Shown here: positions 27,272 to 36,684 of the stretch, piece by piece
How positions within the stretch are numbered: position 1 is the stretch's first letter
Layout of the letters: each line of letters opens with the position of its first letter
Assembly (NCBI GenBank): GCA_945787555.1
Contig: CALZJG010000027.1
Coordinates: forward strand, 1-48,005
Reading direction: 5' to 3'
Origin: an uncultured Chromatiaceae bacterium
GTDB taxonomy: Bacteria; Pseudomonadota; Gammaproteobacteria; DRLM01
DNA: 48,005 nucleotides
The notes under the pieces: model-generated
Database searches by the model: none
Told to the model about the DNA's origin: nothing
What the model saw: only the letters and a program-made list of their open reading frames with translations
Made by a program: the position numbers and the translations under genes

Positions 27272-28363
27272 TCAGGTGTTTTGAATGACGATATTGGGAA
27301 ACTTGCGCGTGTAGTCCTTGGACTTGAGCGCCAAGGCCGCCGCCACCTTGCGGGCGATGTCACGGTAGATCTGCGCGATGCGCCCTTGCGGATCGGCCGC
27401 CACGGTGGGTGCGCCGCCGTCGGCCTGCTCACGGATTTGAATATCCAGCGGCAAGGCGCCCAATAAGGCCACGTTGTACTGCTCCGCCATGCGTGCACCG
27501 CCGCCGGCGCCGAAGATATGTTCCTCATGGCCGCACTGCGAACAGATATGGGTGCTCATGTTTTCGACGATGCCCAGCACCGGCACGTTGACCTTCTCGA
27601 ACATCTTGAGGCCCTTGCGCGCATCCAACAGCGCGATGTCCTGCGGCGTAGTGACGATCACCGCCCCGCTCACCGGAATGCGCTGCGACAAAGTCAGTTG
27701 TATGTCGCCGGTGCCGGGCGGCAAATCCACCACCAAGTAATCGAGGTCGTGCCAATTGGTCTCATTGAGCAGCTGCGTCAGCGCTTGGGTCACCATCGGC
27801 CCGCGCCAGATCATCGGCGCTTCTTCGTCGACCAGATAACCGATGGACATGGACTGAATCCCGTGTGCCGTCACCGGCTCCATGCTCTTGCCGTCCTTGC
27901 TCTCGGGGCGCGCTTGCGCACCCAGCATGCGCGGCTGGCTGGGGCCGTAGATGTCGGCGTCGAGGATGCCCACTTGCGCCCCCTCGGCGGCCAGCGCCAA
28001 GGCCAGATTCACCGCCGTGGTGGACTTGCCCACCCCGCCCTTGCCGGACGCCACCGCGATGATGTTCTTGACGTTCTTCAGCGGCGCCACACCCTGCTGC
28101 ACGGCATGGGAAACGATCTGCCAGTCGATGTTGATCCGCGCCTCTTGCACCCCATCGATAGCCTGCACGCGCCGGCCAAGCTCTTCGGCCAAGGCCGCGC
28201 GCAGACCCGCCGCGGGATAACCCAGCACCACGTCCACCGTCACCTGACCGTCCCCCAGCGTGATGTTCGAGACCGCCTTGGCGGTCACCAGATCTTGCTG
28301 CAAATAAGGGTCGATGTAGCCCTTGAGGGCCATCTCCACCTGTAAACGCGACACGTCGGCCAT
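27272..28363 (-). CDS. mrp: Mrp/ApbC-family iron-sulfur cluster carrier ATPase
   Basis: The 363-residue protein has an N-terminal MIP18-like domain (residues 1-90) and a MinD-type P-loop ATPase with the deviant Walker A GKGGVGKSTTAVNLA and VVDLPPGTGDIQLTL. A CSQC pair near residue 270 is the expected cluster-binding site. It loads Fe-S clusters onto target enzymes. The ATG at 28363 lies 9 bases after AAGGAG, better than the TTG two codons earlier. In E. coli mrp is the divergent neighbour of metG; here a 9.4-kb island separates the two. Confidence 0.93.
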   Translation of the reverse strand: MADVSRLQVEMALKGYIDPYLQQDLVTAKAVSNITLGDGQVTVDVVLGYPAAGLRAALAEELGRRVQAIDGVQEARINIDWQIVSHAVQQGVAPLKNVKNIIAVASGKGGVGKSTTAVNLALALAAEGAQVGILDADIYGPSQPRMLGAQARPESKDGKSMEPVTAHGIQSMSIGYLVDEEAPMIWRGPMVTQALTQLLNETNWHDLDYLVVDLPPGTGDIQLTLSQRIPVSGAVIVTTPQDIALLDARKGLKMFEKVNVPVLGIVENMSTHICSQCGHEEHIFGAGGGARMAEQYNVALLGALPLDIQIREQADGGAPTVAADPQGRIAQIYRDIARKVAAALALKSKDYTRKFPNIVIQNT

Positions 28364-28880
28364 TGCCAAGCACTCCTTAATTCATCGCCGTGCGCCCAAG
28401 CAGCGCATCGTGAGGCCGGCTAGTTTACACCAAGGGTCGACGCAATAAAGGCCTTTCCCAAGCAGGGGACCGCTGGGAAGTCCACTCCTGCCAAGTCATG
28501 CGCAGGAAACGCTCGCATGCCCCCTCCTGCAGACCCTCTCCCGCCGGGAGGAATGCGCAGCCTCGACCTCACTGAGCTAGAGCGAAGGACTCTTCTCACC
28601 CTAGATTGGGGGTTCGGTTTGCTAGAGTTTTCGTTAGGCGCGGTGAGCCGCCCTATTGCTGTCAGCGAAGTGCCTGGAAAATGAAGATAAACGCAAAATC
28701 CATAGCTGGATTCTTCAGCATCTAATCAATTGAAAAGACCCCCCATCCCACTGACGACAGGGGCACAATCCCTAAAGTTTCCCCACCGTGTCGCCGATAG
28801 CACCAGTGTAAGGCCGGCAGAGCTCATCCCCTCCAGGATGACCTTAGTTGTACAAAATATTATAGAAGTCGCGGTGCCTA
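28364..28880. other. Intergenic region between mrp and the secretion island
   Basis: About 515 bases with no gene. It includes a degenerate CCCTCTCCCGCCGGGAG repeat near 28535. Just before the island's first gene is an AT-rich stretch (TTGTACAAAATATTATAGAAG, 28849-28869) that could hold a promoter, though I cannot define the -35 and -10 with confidence. Confidence 0.45.
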
Positions 28881-30149
28881 ATGAGAAACGCAACACCTTC
28901 TCTCGGGGCAGGATGCCACCACAATAACGGACTATTCACACTCACTTTCTTCACGCTGCTCGTAGTGCTGGTGCTGGCGCTGGCCGTCATTCCCACCCGC
29001 AGCGAAGCGGCCTTCGAATTCAACTTCAACAAGCATTCTTCCGTCGGTTGGACCGACAACCCGCCAGATGAAACGCAGGAGAATTGCGGCGGCTTCGGCG
29101 GCTGGGCCAACGCCGAATGCGACTTTGACAGCGGCAATGGCACCCCCGACGGCGACGGCAACAACGCCATCTACACCCGCTTTCGCAAGGAAGTGGTGGT
29201 CGACGGAGGGCAGGAATACTGGCACATGGTGGTGCATAACACCGACAACTCGTTCCAGCAGGAAGTGTATATCCGCATGGGCACGCGCTGGAGCTACATC
29301 GCCGATTCCGAGCCCGGCAACACATTCGATCGCAACAGCACCTCGTTCTCCGACTCCGGCGGTTTCCCCTCCGGGCTGGAAGGCCAGAACGGCGCCGAAC
29401 CGAACGACCACTATGCCTGCGAGACCTACATGGGCTTGGGCTGCGACCCGCTGGGCAAGAACGCCAGTGTCTCCGACCATCAGGGCGACAACACCTGGAC
29501 CGGCAACGGCACCGGCAATCCCACGCGCGCGGTGTTCCGCCAGGTCATCACCGATGCGGCCGAAGGTTTCACGCAAGAGATGTACAAACCTGACCTGACA
29601 AACAAGCACCGCCTGACGCAAACGCTCAACAACGGCGGCATGCTCTCGGAGTTCGAAGCCGACATGCGCAACAGCACTTTCTCGGACATGAACTCGCCGC
29701 TCACCGTGAGCAGCACCATGGGCGCGGGTCCCGGCAACTTCGTCAACAAGCTCACCTTTACGCCCACGGTCGACGCCGAGTACGGCAACAACGCCGACTT
29801 CGACATGGCCCGAGTCAACAACCAAGGCAATGCCACCCCCGGCACCCCGGACACCTCGCCCGGCACCGTGGGCATACAGGCGGGGGCATCTTCGGTCACC
29901 GCTGGCCGTTACACCTTCACCGCCGGCGGCGGCTGGCTGGCGCCCGGTTCCAATCCCCGGTATTACAACACCTACTATCAAGGCAAACCCGGCGTCGATC
30001 CCGGCGACTTCTACAACAACGGCAACTATCCGATTTATGACCGCGGCACCTACACTTTCGTCGAAGGCAACTTCGATCAACATGCCGTCGATTACTTCAG
30101 ATATTTCCGCGCCGCGCAGAACGCCTGTGGCGGCGACCCGTTTTGCTAA
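28881..30149 (+). CDS. Secreted protein of unknown family, paralogue of the protein at 36685
   Basis: The 422-residue product has a long N-terminal region followed by a strong hydrophobic core (FTLTFFTLLVVLVLALAV) and a likely cleavage site after RSEAA, so it is exported. The mature part is Gly/Asn/Asp-rich and beta-like. A block starting at about residue 207 (GNGTGNPTRAVFRQV, QEMYKPDLTNKHRLTQTL, then MLSEFEADMRNSTFSDM and VNKLTFTP) is clearly homologous to the protein at 36685-37581. Four Cys residues in CGGFGGWANAEC and CETYMGLGC-type pairs, plus a Cys-terminal end (CGGDPFC), suggest disulphides. I know no family for it. It precedes tpsA by 53 bases and may be co-transcribed. The ribosome site is weak. 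Confidence 0.7.
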   Translation: MRNATPSLGAGCHHNNGLFTLTFFTLLVVLVLALAVIPTRSEAAFEFNFNKHSSVGWTDNPPDETQENCGGFGGWANAECDFDSGNGTPDGDGNNAIYTRFRKEVVVDGGQEYWHMVVHNTDNSFQQEVYIRMGTRWSYIADSEPGNTFDRNSTSFSDSGGFPSGLEGQNGAEPNDHYACETYMGLGCDPLGKNASVSDHQGDNTWTGNGTGNPTRAVFRQVITDAAEGFTQEMYKPDLTNKHRLTQTLNNGGMLSEFEADMRNSTFSDMNSPLTVSSTMGAGPGNFVNKLTFTPTVDAEYGNNADFDMARVNNQGNATPGTPDTSPGTVGIQAGASSVTAGRYTFTAGGGWLAPGSNPRYYNTYYQGKPGVDPGDFYNNGNYPIYDRGTYTFVEGNFDQHAVDYFRYFRAAQNACGGDPFC

Positions 30150-30202
30150 CTCAGGCCTAACTTGGACTTAGACAAACACCGATACAAGAGGTAAGCACAA
30201 AC

Positions 30203-33200
30203 ATGAAAATCACCGTGCCCCAACGCGAGCTGTTCCACTGGCGACGCACACGGCACGGCAAAAGGGAAGTTGCCGTCTGCCGGCGTATCACCATCGCCAC
30301 GGTACTCACTATTGGCATGTCCACGACCGCGGTCGCCGCCCCCACGGGCGGCGTCGTAACGGCAGGCGCGGGCGCCATCACGCAAACGGGCGCGGTCACC
30401 GATATCTCGCAATCGAGTCAGCGCCTGGACATCGACTGGAACGACTTTTCCATCGCCGCCGGTGAGACGGTGAACTTCGCGCAGCCCGACAACCTCGCGG
30501 TGGCCATCAATCGCGTCGTCGGGGGCGTACCCAGCGAACTGAGCGGCGCCCTCAACGCCAACGGGCGTATCTTCATCCTCAATCAAGCCGGCGTGGTGTT
30601 TCATCAAACGGCGCAAGTGAACGTGGGCGCGCTACTGGCCACCACCGCCAGCGACGTCAGCGTCAGCGCCTTGCTCGACGGTGAGCAGTACAGTTTCAGC
30701 GGCGCCGACCACGGCAGCGTGGTCAATCACGGCACCATTACCGTTTCCGACGGCGGCTTTGCCATCCTCGCCGCGCCGCAGGTGCACAACACCGCCACCA
30801 TCCAAGCGGATCTAGGCGAGATCCATCTCGCCGCCACGACTGCGTACACCCTCGACTTGCGCGGCGACGGCTTGATCAATTTCGCCATCCCCGCCGACGC
30901 GGCGCACAACGTAGTCGGCGGCGTGCAGGCCGGCGGCACTTTGCGCGCCCGTTCCGGTCTGGTATCGCTGGACGCCCGCACCGCCACCGAACTGGTCAAC
31001 GGCGTGGTGAATCTGGACGGCGTCATCGACGCCGATGCCTTGGTACATGGTGGTCAGGGCGGCAGCGTCATGCTCGCCGCCACCGGTGACATTGCCATGG
31101 GGGAGAATGCTGCAATCCATGTCAATCATGGCGCTACGGGTGAAATCACACTCAGTGCCGGCGGCAATGTCGACGCGGGACGCTTGGCCGTCAGCGCGAG
31201 CGGAACCGACGTGATCAGCGCCAGCGTGAGTGCGCAAGCCGGTGGCCATCTCAATGTCCAGGGAATCGCGGTGAGCGCCCTGTCCAACGACAACCCCAGC
31301 GCGACCGTGAGCCTACATGCCGGCGGCGATATTCATGTCACCGAAGGCATCTCCGCCACCGCGGTCGGCTCGACGGACCAGAACCAAGCGCCTTACGCCG
31401 CCGCCGATATCAGCGCGCACTCCGAGGGGGGCGACATCACCATCGAGGGTGACACCTTGGCGGTCGCCACGGCCAACGGCGTTGAGGGCAGCTACGAGTT
31501 CGGCACCGCCGAAGCGCACGCGACCGTCGATTATTCCGCCGCGCACGCCCTCACGACCCACGGCAATGTGACGCTGCGCACCACCTCGTATTTCGGCGGT
31601 GAGCGCGGCGACTCGGAAAGTCACACGTATTTGACATTGCACAGCCGCGACAGCGGCGACATCACCCTCAACGGCGACATCACTATCGACAGTCTGGCGA
31701 CTCGCAATGTCTATCGTAGCGCCGAGGCCGTCGTCAACGCCGATATCAGCGCCGCGAACAATATCGTCATCAACGGCGGAATCGGGATGAGCAATACGGC
31801 ACTGGCCATCGCCAAAGGCCGTTCGGGCTATTATACCGATGGCGCCTGCATGGCCTCGGCCGACACCACCTTGAACATGCATGCCGGCACCGCCGGTCGC
31901 GGCGACCTGGTCATCACCGACGGACTCGACGTCACCGGCTACGCCAGTCTGCATTTCGGCGGCACCCACAGCGCCAACGCCTATATCACAGCGGACTTGA
32001 AGGCGGCCGATGACATCGTGATCTCCGGCACCAGCGACGCGATCACCCTCAGCGCCATCGGGCACAACACCGCCCAGTGGGCCACCAAGACTTTCGCCGA
32101 CATCGATGTCGATATGGCGGCGGGCACCGCCGGCGCGGGCAGCGTGCAGCTCAATGGCAATTTCATTGCTGAGGCCGATGCGCTGCTCACCGACGGCAAA
32201 TTCACCAATGGCGCGGCCACGCTGGTCGACATCGCCACGCCGGATAATCTCCTCATCGACGGCGATGTGCGTGTCAGCGCCGTCTTAGACGCCGTCACGC
32301 AACGCCGTTACTCCTATGCCGACTCCAGATTCACGGCCGCCGCCGGCACCGACGGCAGCGGGAGTCTGACCATCACCGGCGATACCGAGGTGATCATGGA
32401 GGCCACGACCTACGGCTCGATCGAAGGGGGCCATACTACTACCGCGCTGGCGCAGCTTAGCGCGCCCGGCGACATACACCTGGGCGGCCTCAGCGTCTCG
32501 GCCCTGGGTGATTACAGCCCGGGTTCGGGCAGCGACGCCGATGTGGACGCACATCTGCGCGTCAACAGCTGGGCTGATGGCGACATCATCCTCGACGGCG
32601 ACCTGCTGGTCACAGCGAACGCCGTGCAACGCGTCGCCAACAACGCCGACGCCGACGCCCAGGCGCACCTCAATGCGGCGAGGCATCTCACCGTCACGGG
32701 TGATGTGACTGTCAGCGCCGATGCCGTCAGCAGTGAAACCGCGGCTGACGCGCTATCCTCGGCCGTTCTCGGCATGCAGGCGGGCACGGCCGGCAGCGGC
32801 CATCTGCACGTCACCGGCGATATGCAGGTGCACGCGACGACGACCAAAGGTACCGGCATCGAAACGGCCAATGCGGCCATGACGCTCACGGCGGCGGATG
32901 ATCTCACCGTGCACGGCGCCGATCCGCTGGTGCACGCCGCGTCCACCGAAGTGCAAGGATCCGGACCCACTGGCGTGGCGTCAGTCGTCGTTGACGACGA
33001 TGGCACTAATCAGGCCAGTCTGGGCTTCAGCGCGGGTGGCACCCTCACGGTGGAAATACCGCCTCCGCCTCCCGAACCCGAACCTGACCCCGAGCCGGAA
33101 ATCGAGAGCGCACCTGAGAGTGACGCGGATCAGAACCTGGATGACACGCCCTCCCCCACACCGGTGGACGACTCGGACCTCGCTGAGCGGCATCACGATG

Positions 33201-33538
33201 CGCCTGCAAGCGACGACATCGTGGCCCAGCATCCGCGCCCAGTCGAACCCGCGAGCGGATCGTCGGCGCGTGGACACGACAAAGTGGCGGTCAGCGTGAT
33301 CTCGGCGTTTAACAGCGCCACCGGTCCCCGCAACCACACCATTTCCGTGTCCAAACAGGCCGTCGAGCACGGCGCGATGGGTAAGAGCTCACCCGCACCG
33401 CTGGACAGCGTGGTCTTCGAAATCGACTGGGACAGTGTGGCAACGCCGGGCGAGCCGCTGGATCCCGTCTCCACTCTGCACGCACCGCTCAATGATGACG
33501 GCCTAGGCGCCGATAAAGGAGAACGTAAGCGCCGCTAA
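30203..33538 (+). CDS. Two-partner secretion exoprotein TpsA (filamentous haemagglutinin type)
   Basis: This 1111-residue protein starts with an extended signal sequence (hydrophobic part ITIATVLTIGMSTTAVAA) followed by the TPS secretion domain: ITQTGAVTDISQSSQRLDID, then LNANGRIFILNQAGVVFHQ, the counterpart of the NxNG/NQAG motifs recognised by the outer-membrane partner. From about residue 360 to 860 there are imperfect repeats of roughly 75 residues sharing AGTAGxGxLxVTGD and DAxxxLxAxxDLxVxG (cores near 559, 639, 713 and 858), expected to form a beta-helix. After about residue 950 comes a Pro/Glu/Asp-rich segment and a C-terminal region of about 120 residues unlike the repeats. It probably acts as a surface or released adhesin; no toxin domain is recognised. 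The transporter gene follows directly. Confidence 0.9.
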   Translation: MKITVPQRELFHWRRTRHGKREVAVCRRITIATVLTIGMSTTAVAAPTGGVVTAGAGAITQTGAVTDISQSSQRLDIDWNDFSIAAGETVNFAQPDNLAVAINRVVGGVPSELSGALNANGRIFILNQAGVVFHQTAQVNVGALLATTASDVSVSALLDGEQYSFSGADHGSVVNHGTITVSDGGFAILAAPQVHNTATIQADLGEIHLAATTAYTLDLRGDGLINFAIPADAAHNVVGGVQAGGTLRARSGLVSLDARTATELVNGVVNLDGVIDADALVHGGQGGSVMLAATGDIAMGENAAIHVNHGATGEITLSAGGNVDAGRLAVSASGTDVISASVSAQAGGHLNVQGIAVSALSNDNPSATVSLHAGGDIHVTEGISATAVGSTDQNQAPYAAADISAHSEGGDITIEGDTLAVATANGVEGSYEFGTAEAHATVDYSAAHALTTHGNVTLRTTSYFGGERGDSESHTYLTLHSRDSGDITLNGDITIDSLATRNVYRSAEAVVNADISAANNIVINGGIGMSNTALAIAKGRSGYYTDGACMASADTTLNMHAGTAGRGDLVITDGLDVTGYASLHFGGTHSANAYITADLKAADDIVISGTSDAITLSAIGHNTAQWATKTFADIDVDMAAGTAGAGSVQLNGNFIAEADALLTDGKFTNGAATLVDIATPDNLLIDGDVRVSAVLDAVTQRRYSYADSRFTAAAGTDGSGSLTITGDTEVIMEATTYGSIEGGHTTTALAQLSAPGDIHLGGLSVSALGDYSPGSGSDADVDAHLRVNSWADGDIILDGDLLVTANAVQRVANNADADAQAHLNAARHLTVTGDVTVSADAVSSETAADALSSAVLGMQAGTAGSGHLHVTGDMQVHATTTKGTGIETANAAMTLTAADDLTVHGADPLVHAASTEVQGSGPTGVASVVVDDDGTNQASLGFSAGGTLTVEIPPPPPEPEPDPEPEIESAPESDADQNLDDTPSPTPVDDSDLAERHHDAPASDDIVAQHPRPVEPASGSSARGHDKVAVSVISAFNSATGPRNHTISVSKQAVEHGAMGKSSPAPLDSVVFEIDWDSVATPGEPLDPVSTLHAPLNDDGLGADKGERKRR

Positions 33539-33615
33539 GTCGACGCCGCCGGGGCGGTCACGCAATGACGCGCGGCCGCCCCCGACGCCCCCCAGTCACA
33601 AGGGATTGTCATTCG

Positions 33616-35328
33616 ATGCACGGGACTCGCCATACCATTCATCATCGCCCCTCACCCCACCCCCGGGTCGACAACACCCGCTTGTCGCTATGGCTAGGCG
33701 CCGTGCTACTCAGTCTGCACGGACAGGCCGGGGCCGAAACACGCTTACCCGGCGTCATCGACCGTCTACCCGAACCCCCGCCGGCCTTGGAGCGCGGCAC
33801 GCCGAGCGAACTTCCCGCCGCACCACGGCTCACGCCGCCTGCCGGTGACGCGACGGCGGCGACGCTCGCCACCTTCAGCGCCGTGACCTTCTCGGGGATG
33901 AGCGTAATATCTGCACAAGAGCTGGCGCACGCGGCGACGCCCTATCTCCACCGCCCCCTCACCAGTACCGATCTCGCGCAATTCAAGTTCGATATCACCC
34001 GTTTGTATTTCGAGCGCGGCTACGTGTTGGTGAAGGTCACCACGCCTCCGCAAGACCTCAGCGATGGCATTCTGAAGATCGTCATCCACGAGGCCCGCAT
34101 CGGGCAATTGCAGGTCGAACACGCGGGACGGCTACGCGGGCGCATCGCCACTGCCTTGGCACGGCAACTGAAACGTGATGCGGTGTTCCATGAAGGTGAT
34201 ATCGAATCCCTCGCCAACGACTACAACGATCTCGCCGGGCTGCGCGCAGCGCTCACCTTGCACAAAGGCGCGGCACCCGGCACCACTGACTTGATCTTGA
34301 GCCTCGCCCCGGCAGACGAGGACAGCCAGCAATTCACCCTCGATAACTACGGCAGCGACCTCACCGGCAACTGGGTGGGCGGCGTGCGCCTGCAGACCAG
34401 CAACCAACTGCGCATGGGTGAAACCCTGGGCCTGCAACTGCGCGCCTCGGACGATGATCTGTGGAGCGCCGGCGTGGACGCGCGCGCGCCACTCGGCCTG
34501 GGTAATCTGTGGTTGCAGTTCGAATACAGCCACAGCGAAAACGAAATCGGCGACCGTCTCGCTTTTCTCGAGGCCGGCGGCACCACGGATCGCGCCCGAC
34601 TCACGCTCGCGAGTGCGCTGATCAACACCCGCGCGCGCAAGATCACGCTGCGCAGCGGCTTGGAAATGCGCAGGCATGAATCAATGCTGGCCAAGGTCAC
34701 CGAAAGTCGGGATAACTTGCGGCAGTGGTTGGTGGAAGGCAGTTATCTGCTGCGACGAGCCAACTGGATGGGCTACGGTGCGGTCACACTGAGCAAAGGC
34801 GTGAACATCCTCGGCGCCAGTGAACCGGGTGATACGCTCGCCTCACGCAGCGCGGGTGAGCCGACAGCGTGGCGGGTACAACCCCTGTTGTACGGCTTGC
34901 TTAAGCTCAGCGATAAGGGCCACCTCAAGGCTCTCGTCTCCGGCCAGCTCGCCAGTCACACCTTGCTTTCCTCCGACTTATTCGCCTTGGGCGGTTACGG
35001 CAGCGTGCGCGGTTTTCAACCCGCCGAGACCACCGGCGAGGCCGGCGCACACTATTCATTGGAATATGCGCACCACCTAGGAGCGTGGACTAGGGCCGAC
35101 TGGACGGCGGGCGTATTCAGCGATGGCGGACGCGTGTGGAACCGGGTCAGCGACAACGTCGCCGATGACTCACTGGTCAGCGCCGGCCTGTCCTTGGAAG
35201 CACTGTTCCGCGCCCAGACTCGCCACAGCACCACGCTGCGCATCGATGCCGCCGCGCCGCTCGGTGATTACACGTCGCAGAGCGTGGACGACTACCAAAT
35301 CTTGGTCCGACTGACGCAATTGTTTTAA
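33616..35328 (+). CDS. Two-partner secretion outer-membrane transporter TpsB (ShlB/FhaC family)
   Basis: The 570-residue Omp85-superfamily transporter has a signal peptide (LSLWLGAVLLSLHGQAGA), a Pro-rich linker, POTRA domains (about 85-240: VTFSGMSVISAQELAHAA, then TRLYFERGYVLVKVTTPP) and a 16-strand barrel ending in QILVRLTQLF with the expected terminal Phe. The L6-loop motif appears as GGYGSVRGFQPAE. It should recognise the TPS domain of the product of the preceding gene and thread it across the outer membrane. The ATG at 33616 gives the better signal peptide and has AAGGGA 10 bases upstream; an ATG at 33565 is possible. Confidence 0.92.
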   Translation: MHGTRHTIHHRPSPHPRVDNTRLSLWLGAVLLSLHGQAGAETRLPGVIDRLPEPPPALERGTPSELPAAPRLTPPAGDATAATLATFSAVTFSGMSVISAQELAHAATPYLHRPLTSTDLAQFKFDITRLYFERGYVLVKVTTPPQDLSDGILKIVIHEARIGQLQVEHAGRLRGRIATALARQLKRDAVFHEGDIESLANDYNDLAGLRAALTLHKGAAPGTTDLILSLAPADEDSQQFTLDNYGSDLTGNWVGGVRLQTSNQLRMGETLGLQLRASDDDLWSAGVDARAPLGLGNLWLQFEYSHSENEIGDRLAFLEAGGTTDRARLTLASALINTRARKITLRSGLEMRRHESMLAKVTESRDNLRQWLVEGSYLLRRANWMGYGAVTLSKGVNILGASEPGDTLASRSAGEPTAWRVQPLLYGLLKLSDKGHLKALVSGQLASHTLLSSDLFALGGYGSVRGFQPAETTGEAGAHYSLEYAHHLGAWTRADWTAGVFSDGGRVWNRVSDNVADDSLVSAGLSLEALFRAQTRHSTTLRIDAAAPLGDYTSQSVDDYQILVRLTQLF

Positions 35329-35345
35329 TCAACCACGAGGCAATC

Positions 35346-36425
35346 ATGGGCCTGACATTGACATTGACCGACAGCGAACTCCCCGCCTCGCCGGCATTCA
35401 TTGAATTTCTGCATGCCACCGTCACCGACAGCGACTACCACGTCGGCACCTGGTACAAGCAAGAAGAGGAACTGTTGGATCGCGACAGTGAACGCTACGA
35501 GGGCCTGGCGGAAAAAGTCAGCATCGTGATGCGACATCCCCAGGGGCAACAAGCTATCCTGCGCTCCTATCGCTTCTTCAAGGAAATGCTCACCGGCCAG
35601 ATGGACACCCTACGCGATCTGCGCCGCTTTCGGTTTATCTTCGTCATCGGCATACCGCGCACCGGCGGTACCTATTTGACCAAACAGTTCTATCGCGCCG
35701 CGGGCATTGATTACACCCAGGTGCAGAACGCCCTGGCCCACGACGGCTTCCCGCATTTGGCCGTGCTCAGTTTCCCGGACAACCGCTACAACGTACACAC
35801 CACCAGCCTGTTGCAACTGGCCGAATATCTCACCATGGTGGAAATGTACTTCACACGTCATGGCCGCCTCGCCTACCAGGGCGGCATCGTCGTGCCGAAA
35901 AAATTCACCAAAGCGATCTACAATTTCCCGCTGCTTCGCGCGCTACTCGGAGATAGCGCGGATTATTTGATCACCACCCGCCATCCTCTGGGCATGATCC
36001 AGTCGGTGTTGGATAAAAGCGGCGGCATGCCGGCCGACGGCAAGTTCGCCGTGCGCAGCGCCATCGAACGCTGGGCCCTGGACGACTGGCTGCTTTGGCA
36101 GGTCCCGGAGGCCAGCGTCATGACCATGCCCTACGTGGACGTGCTGCTCGAATACTGGAAACGCTTTCATTTTCAACTGGCCATGTCGGGCATCCCGGCC
36201 ATGCCCAGCGCCCGCGTGGTAGCCTATGGCGCCAAATCCATGCGCGAAATCGTGCAGGAATACTTTCAAGCTTTCGGGATCGCCCTCGAACCGGAACCCT
36301 TCAAGAGCGCCTCTCCCGGCCACTTTTCAGCCGAGTCAGCGCAAGCCACCAGCGCGGCCGTCACCGCGGTCATTCAATTATGGTCCAGCCTCAGCCTCCC
36401 ATTCCCCAGCCCTCTTTGCGAGTAA
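35346..36425 (+). CDS. Sulfotransferase-family protein
   Basis: The 359-residue protein appears cytoplasmic, without a signal peptide. It has the 5'-phosphosulfate-binding loop of sulfotransferases, FVIGIPRTGGTYLTKQF (about residues 98-114). It also has the second PAPS-binding segment, DYLITTRHPLGMIQSVLDKS, with the Arg and Ser in the expected spacing. Members move a sulfo group from PAPS to sugars, lipids, small molecules or tyrosines; the acceptor here is unknown. It begins 17 bases after tpsB, with GAGG upstream, and is probably in the same operon. Its target could be a surface glycan, a lipid or another island product, but only in the cytoplasm before export. The ending (SLPFPSPLCE) is unremarkable. 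Confidence 0.75.
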   Translation: MGLTLTLTDSELPASPAFIEFLHATVTDSDYHVGTWYKQEEELLDRDSERYEGLAEKVSIVMRHPQGQQAILRSYRFFKEMLTGQMDTLRDLRRFRFIFVIGIPRTGGTYLTKQFYRAAGIDYTQVQNALAHDGFPHLAVLSFPDNRYNVHTTSLLQLAEYLTMVEMYFTRHGRLAYQGGIVVPKKFTKAIYNFPLLRALLGDSADYLITTRHPLGMIQSVLDKSGGMPADGKFAVRSAIERWALDDWLLWQVPEASVMTMPYVDVLLEYWKRFHFQLAMSGIPAMPSARVVAYGAKSMREIVQEYFQAFGIALEPEPFKSASPGHFSAESAQATSAAVTAVIQLWSSLSLPFPSPLCE

Positions 36426-36491
36426 ATCGGTAACTCCGGACCCGCATCGCGCACGCCTCGGCAGCGCCACATGGCTATCATTGATTTGATG

Positions 36492-36528
36492 GAAAATCAT
36501 ATCTAGAAAATCATATCTATATGATATG
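36492..36528. promoter_or_regulatory. Tandem 13-bp direct repeats plus palindrome, candidate operator
   Basis: GAAAATCATATCT occurs at 36492-36504 and again at 36506-36518. The second copy runs into a perfect palindrome, ATCATAT-CT-ATATGAT (36510-36525). The sequence is much more AT-rich than its surroundings. Placed about 160 bases upstream of the gene at 36685, it could bind a dimeric regulator. No factor is suggested by the sequence alone. Confidence 0.45.
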
Positions 36529-36596
36529 TAATGAGTTCCCCTCAATCCTGGCTTAATCCACCAATGTATCCTGCTAAGCTGCCCGCACAGTTAATA

Positions 36597-36645
36597 TGCT
36601 CTCTTCGGTTGACTTCTGAACCCTACTTGCGCTAAAAAGAGAGCA
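36597..36645 (+). promoter_or_regulatory. 9-bp inverted repeat in the leader of the secreted-protein gene
   Basis: TGCTCTCTT at 36597-36605 is exactly complementary to AAGAGAGCA at 36637-36645, with 31 bases between. A GGGC/GCCC mini-hairpin follows at 36655-36665, just before the ribosome site GACGAGGA of the gene at 36685. It could be an mRNA leader structure or a regulator site. I find no match to a riboswitch I know. Confidence 0.35.
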
Positions 36646-36684
36646 CAACTAAAGGGGCAAAGCCCGGACAACGGGGGACGAGGA

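Noticed and set aside
28932-30083. A 383-codon open frame on the minus strand opposite the secreted protein gene
   Set aside because: It lies wholly antisense to a gene with a clear signal peptide and a paralogue. Its translation is Val/Gly/Ala-rich shadow text, typical of high-GC DNA.
36492-36518. Start of a CRISPR-like array
   Set aside because: There are only two copies, separated by a single base and with no spacers, so it is a tandem repeat rather than an array.
36630-36684. Possible cyclic di-GMP (GEMM) riboswitch before the gene at 36685
   Set aside because: GGGGCAAAGCCC superficially resembles it, but the conserved GACGCAAAGCC half and the second stem are absent.
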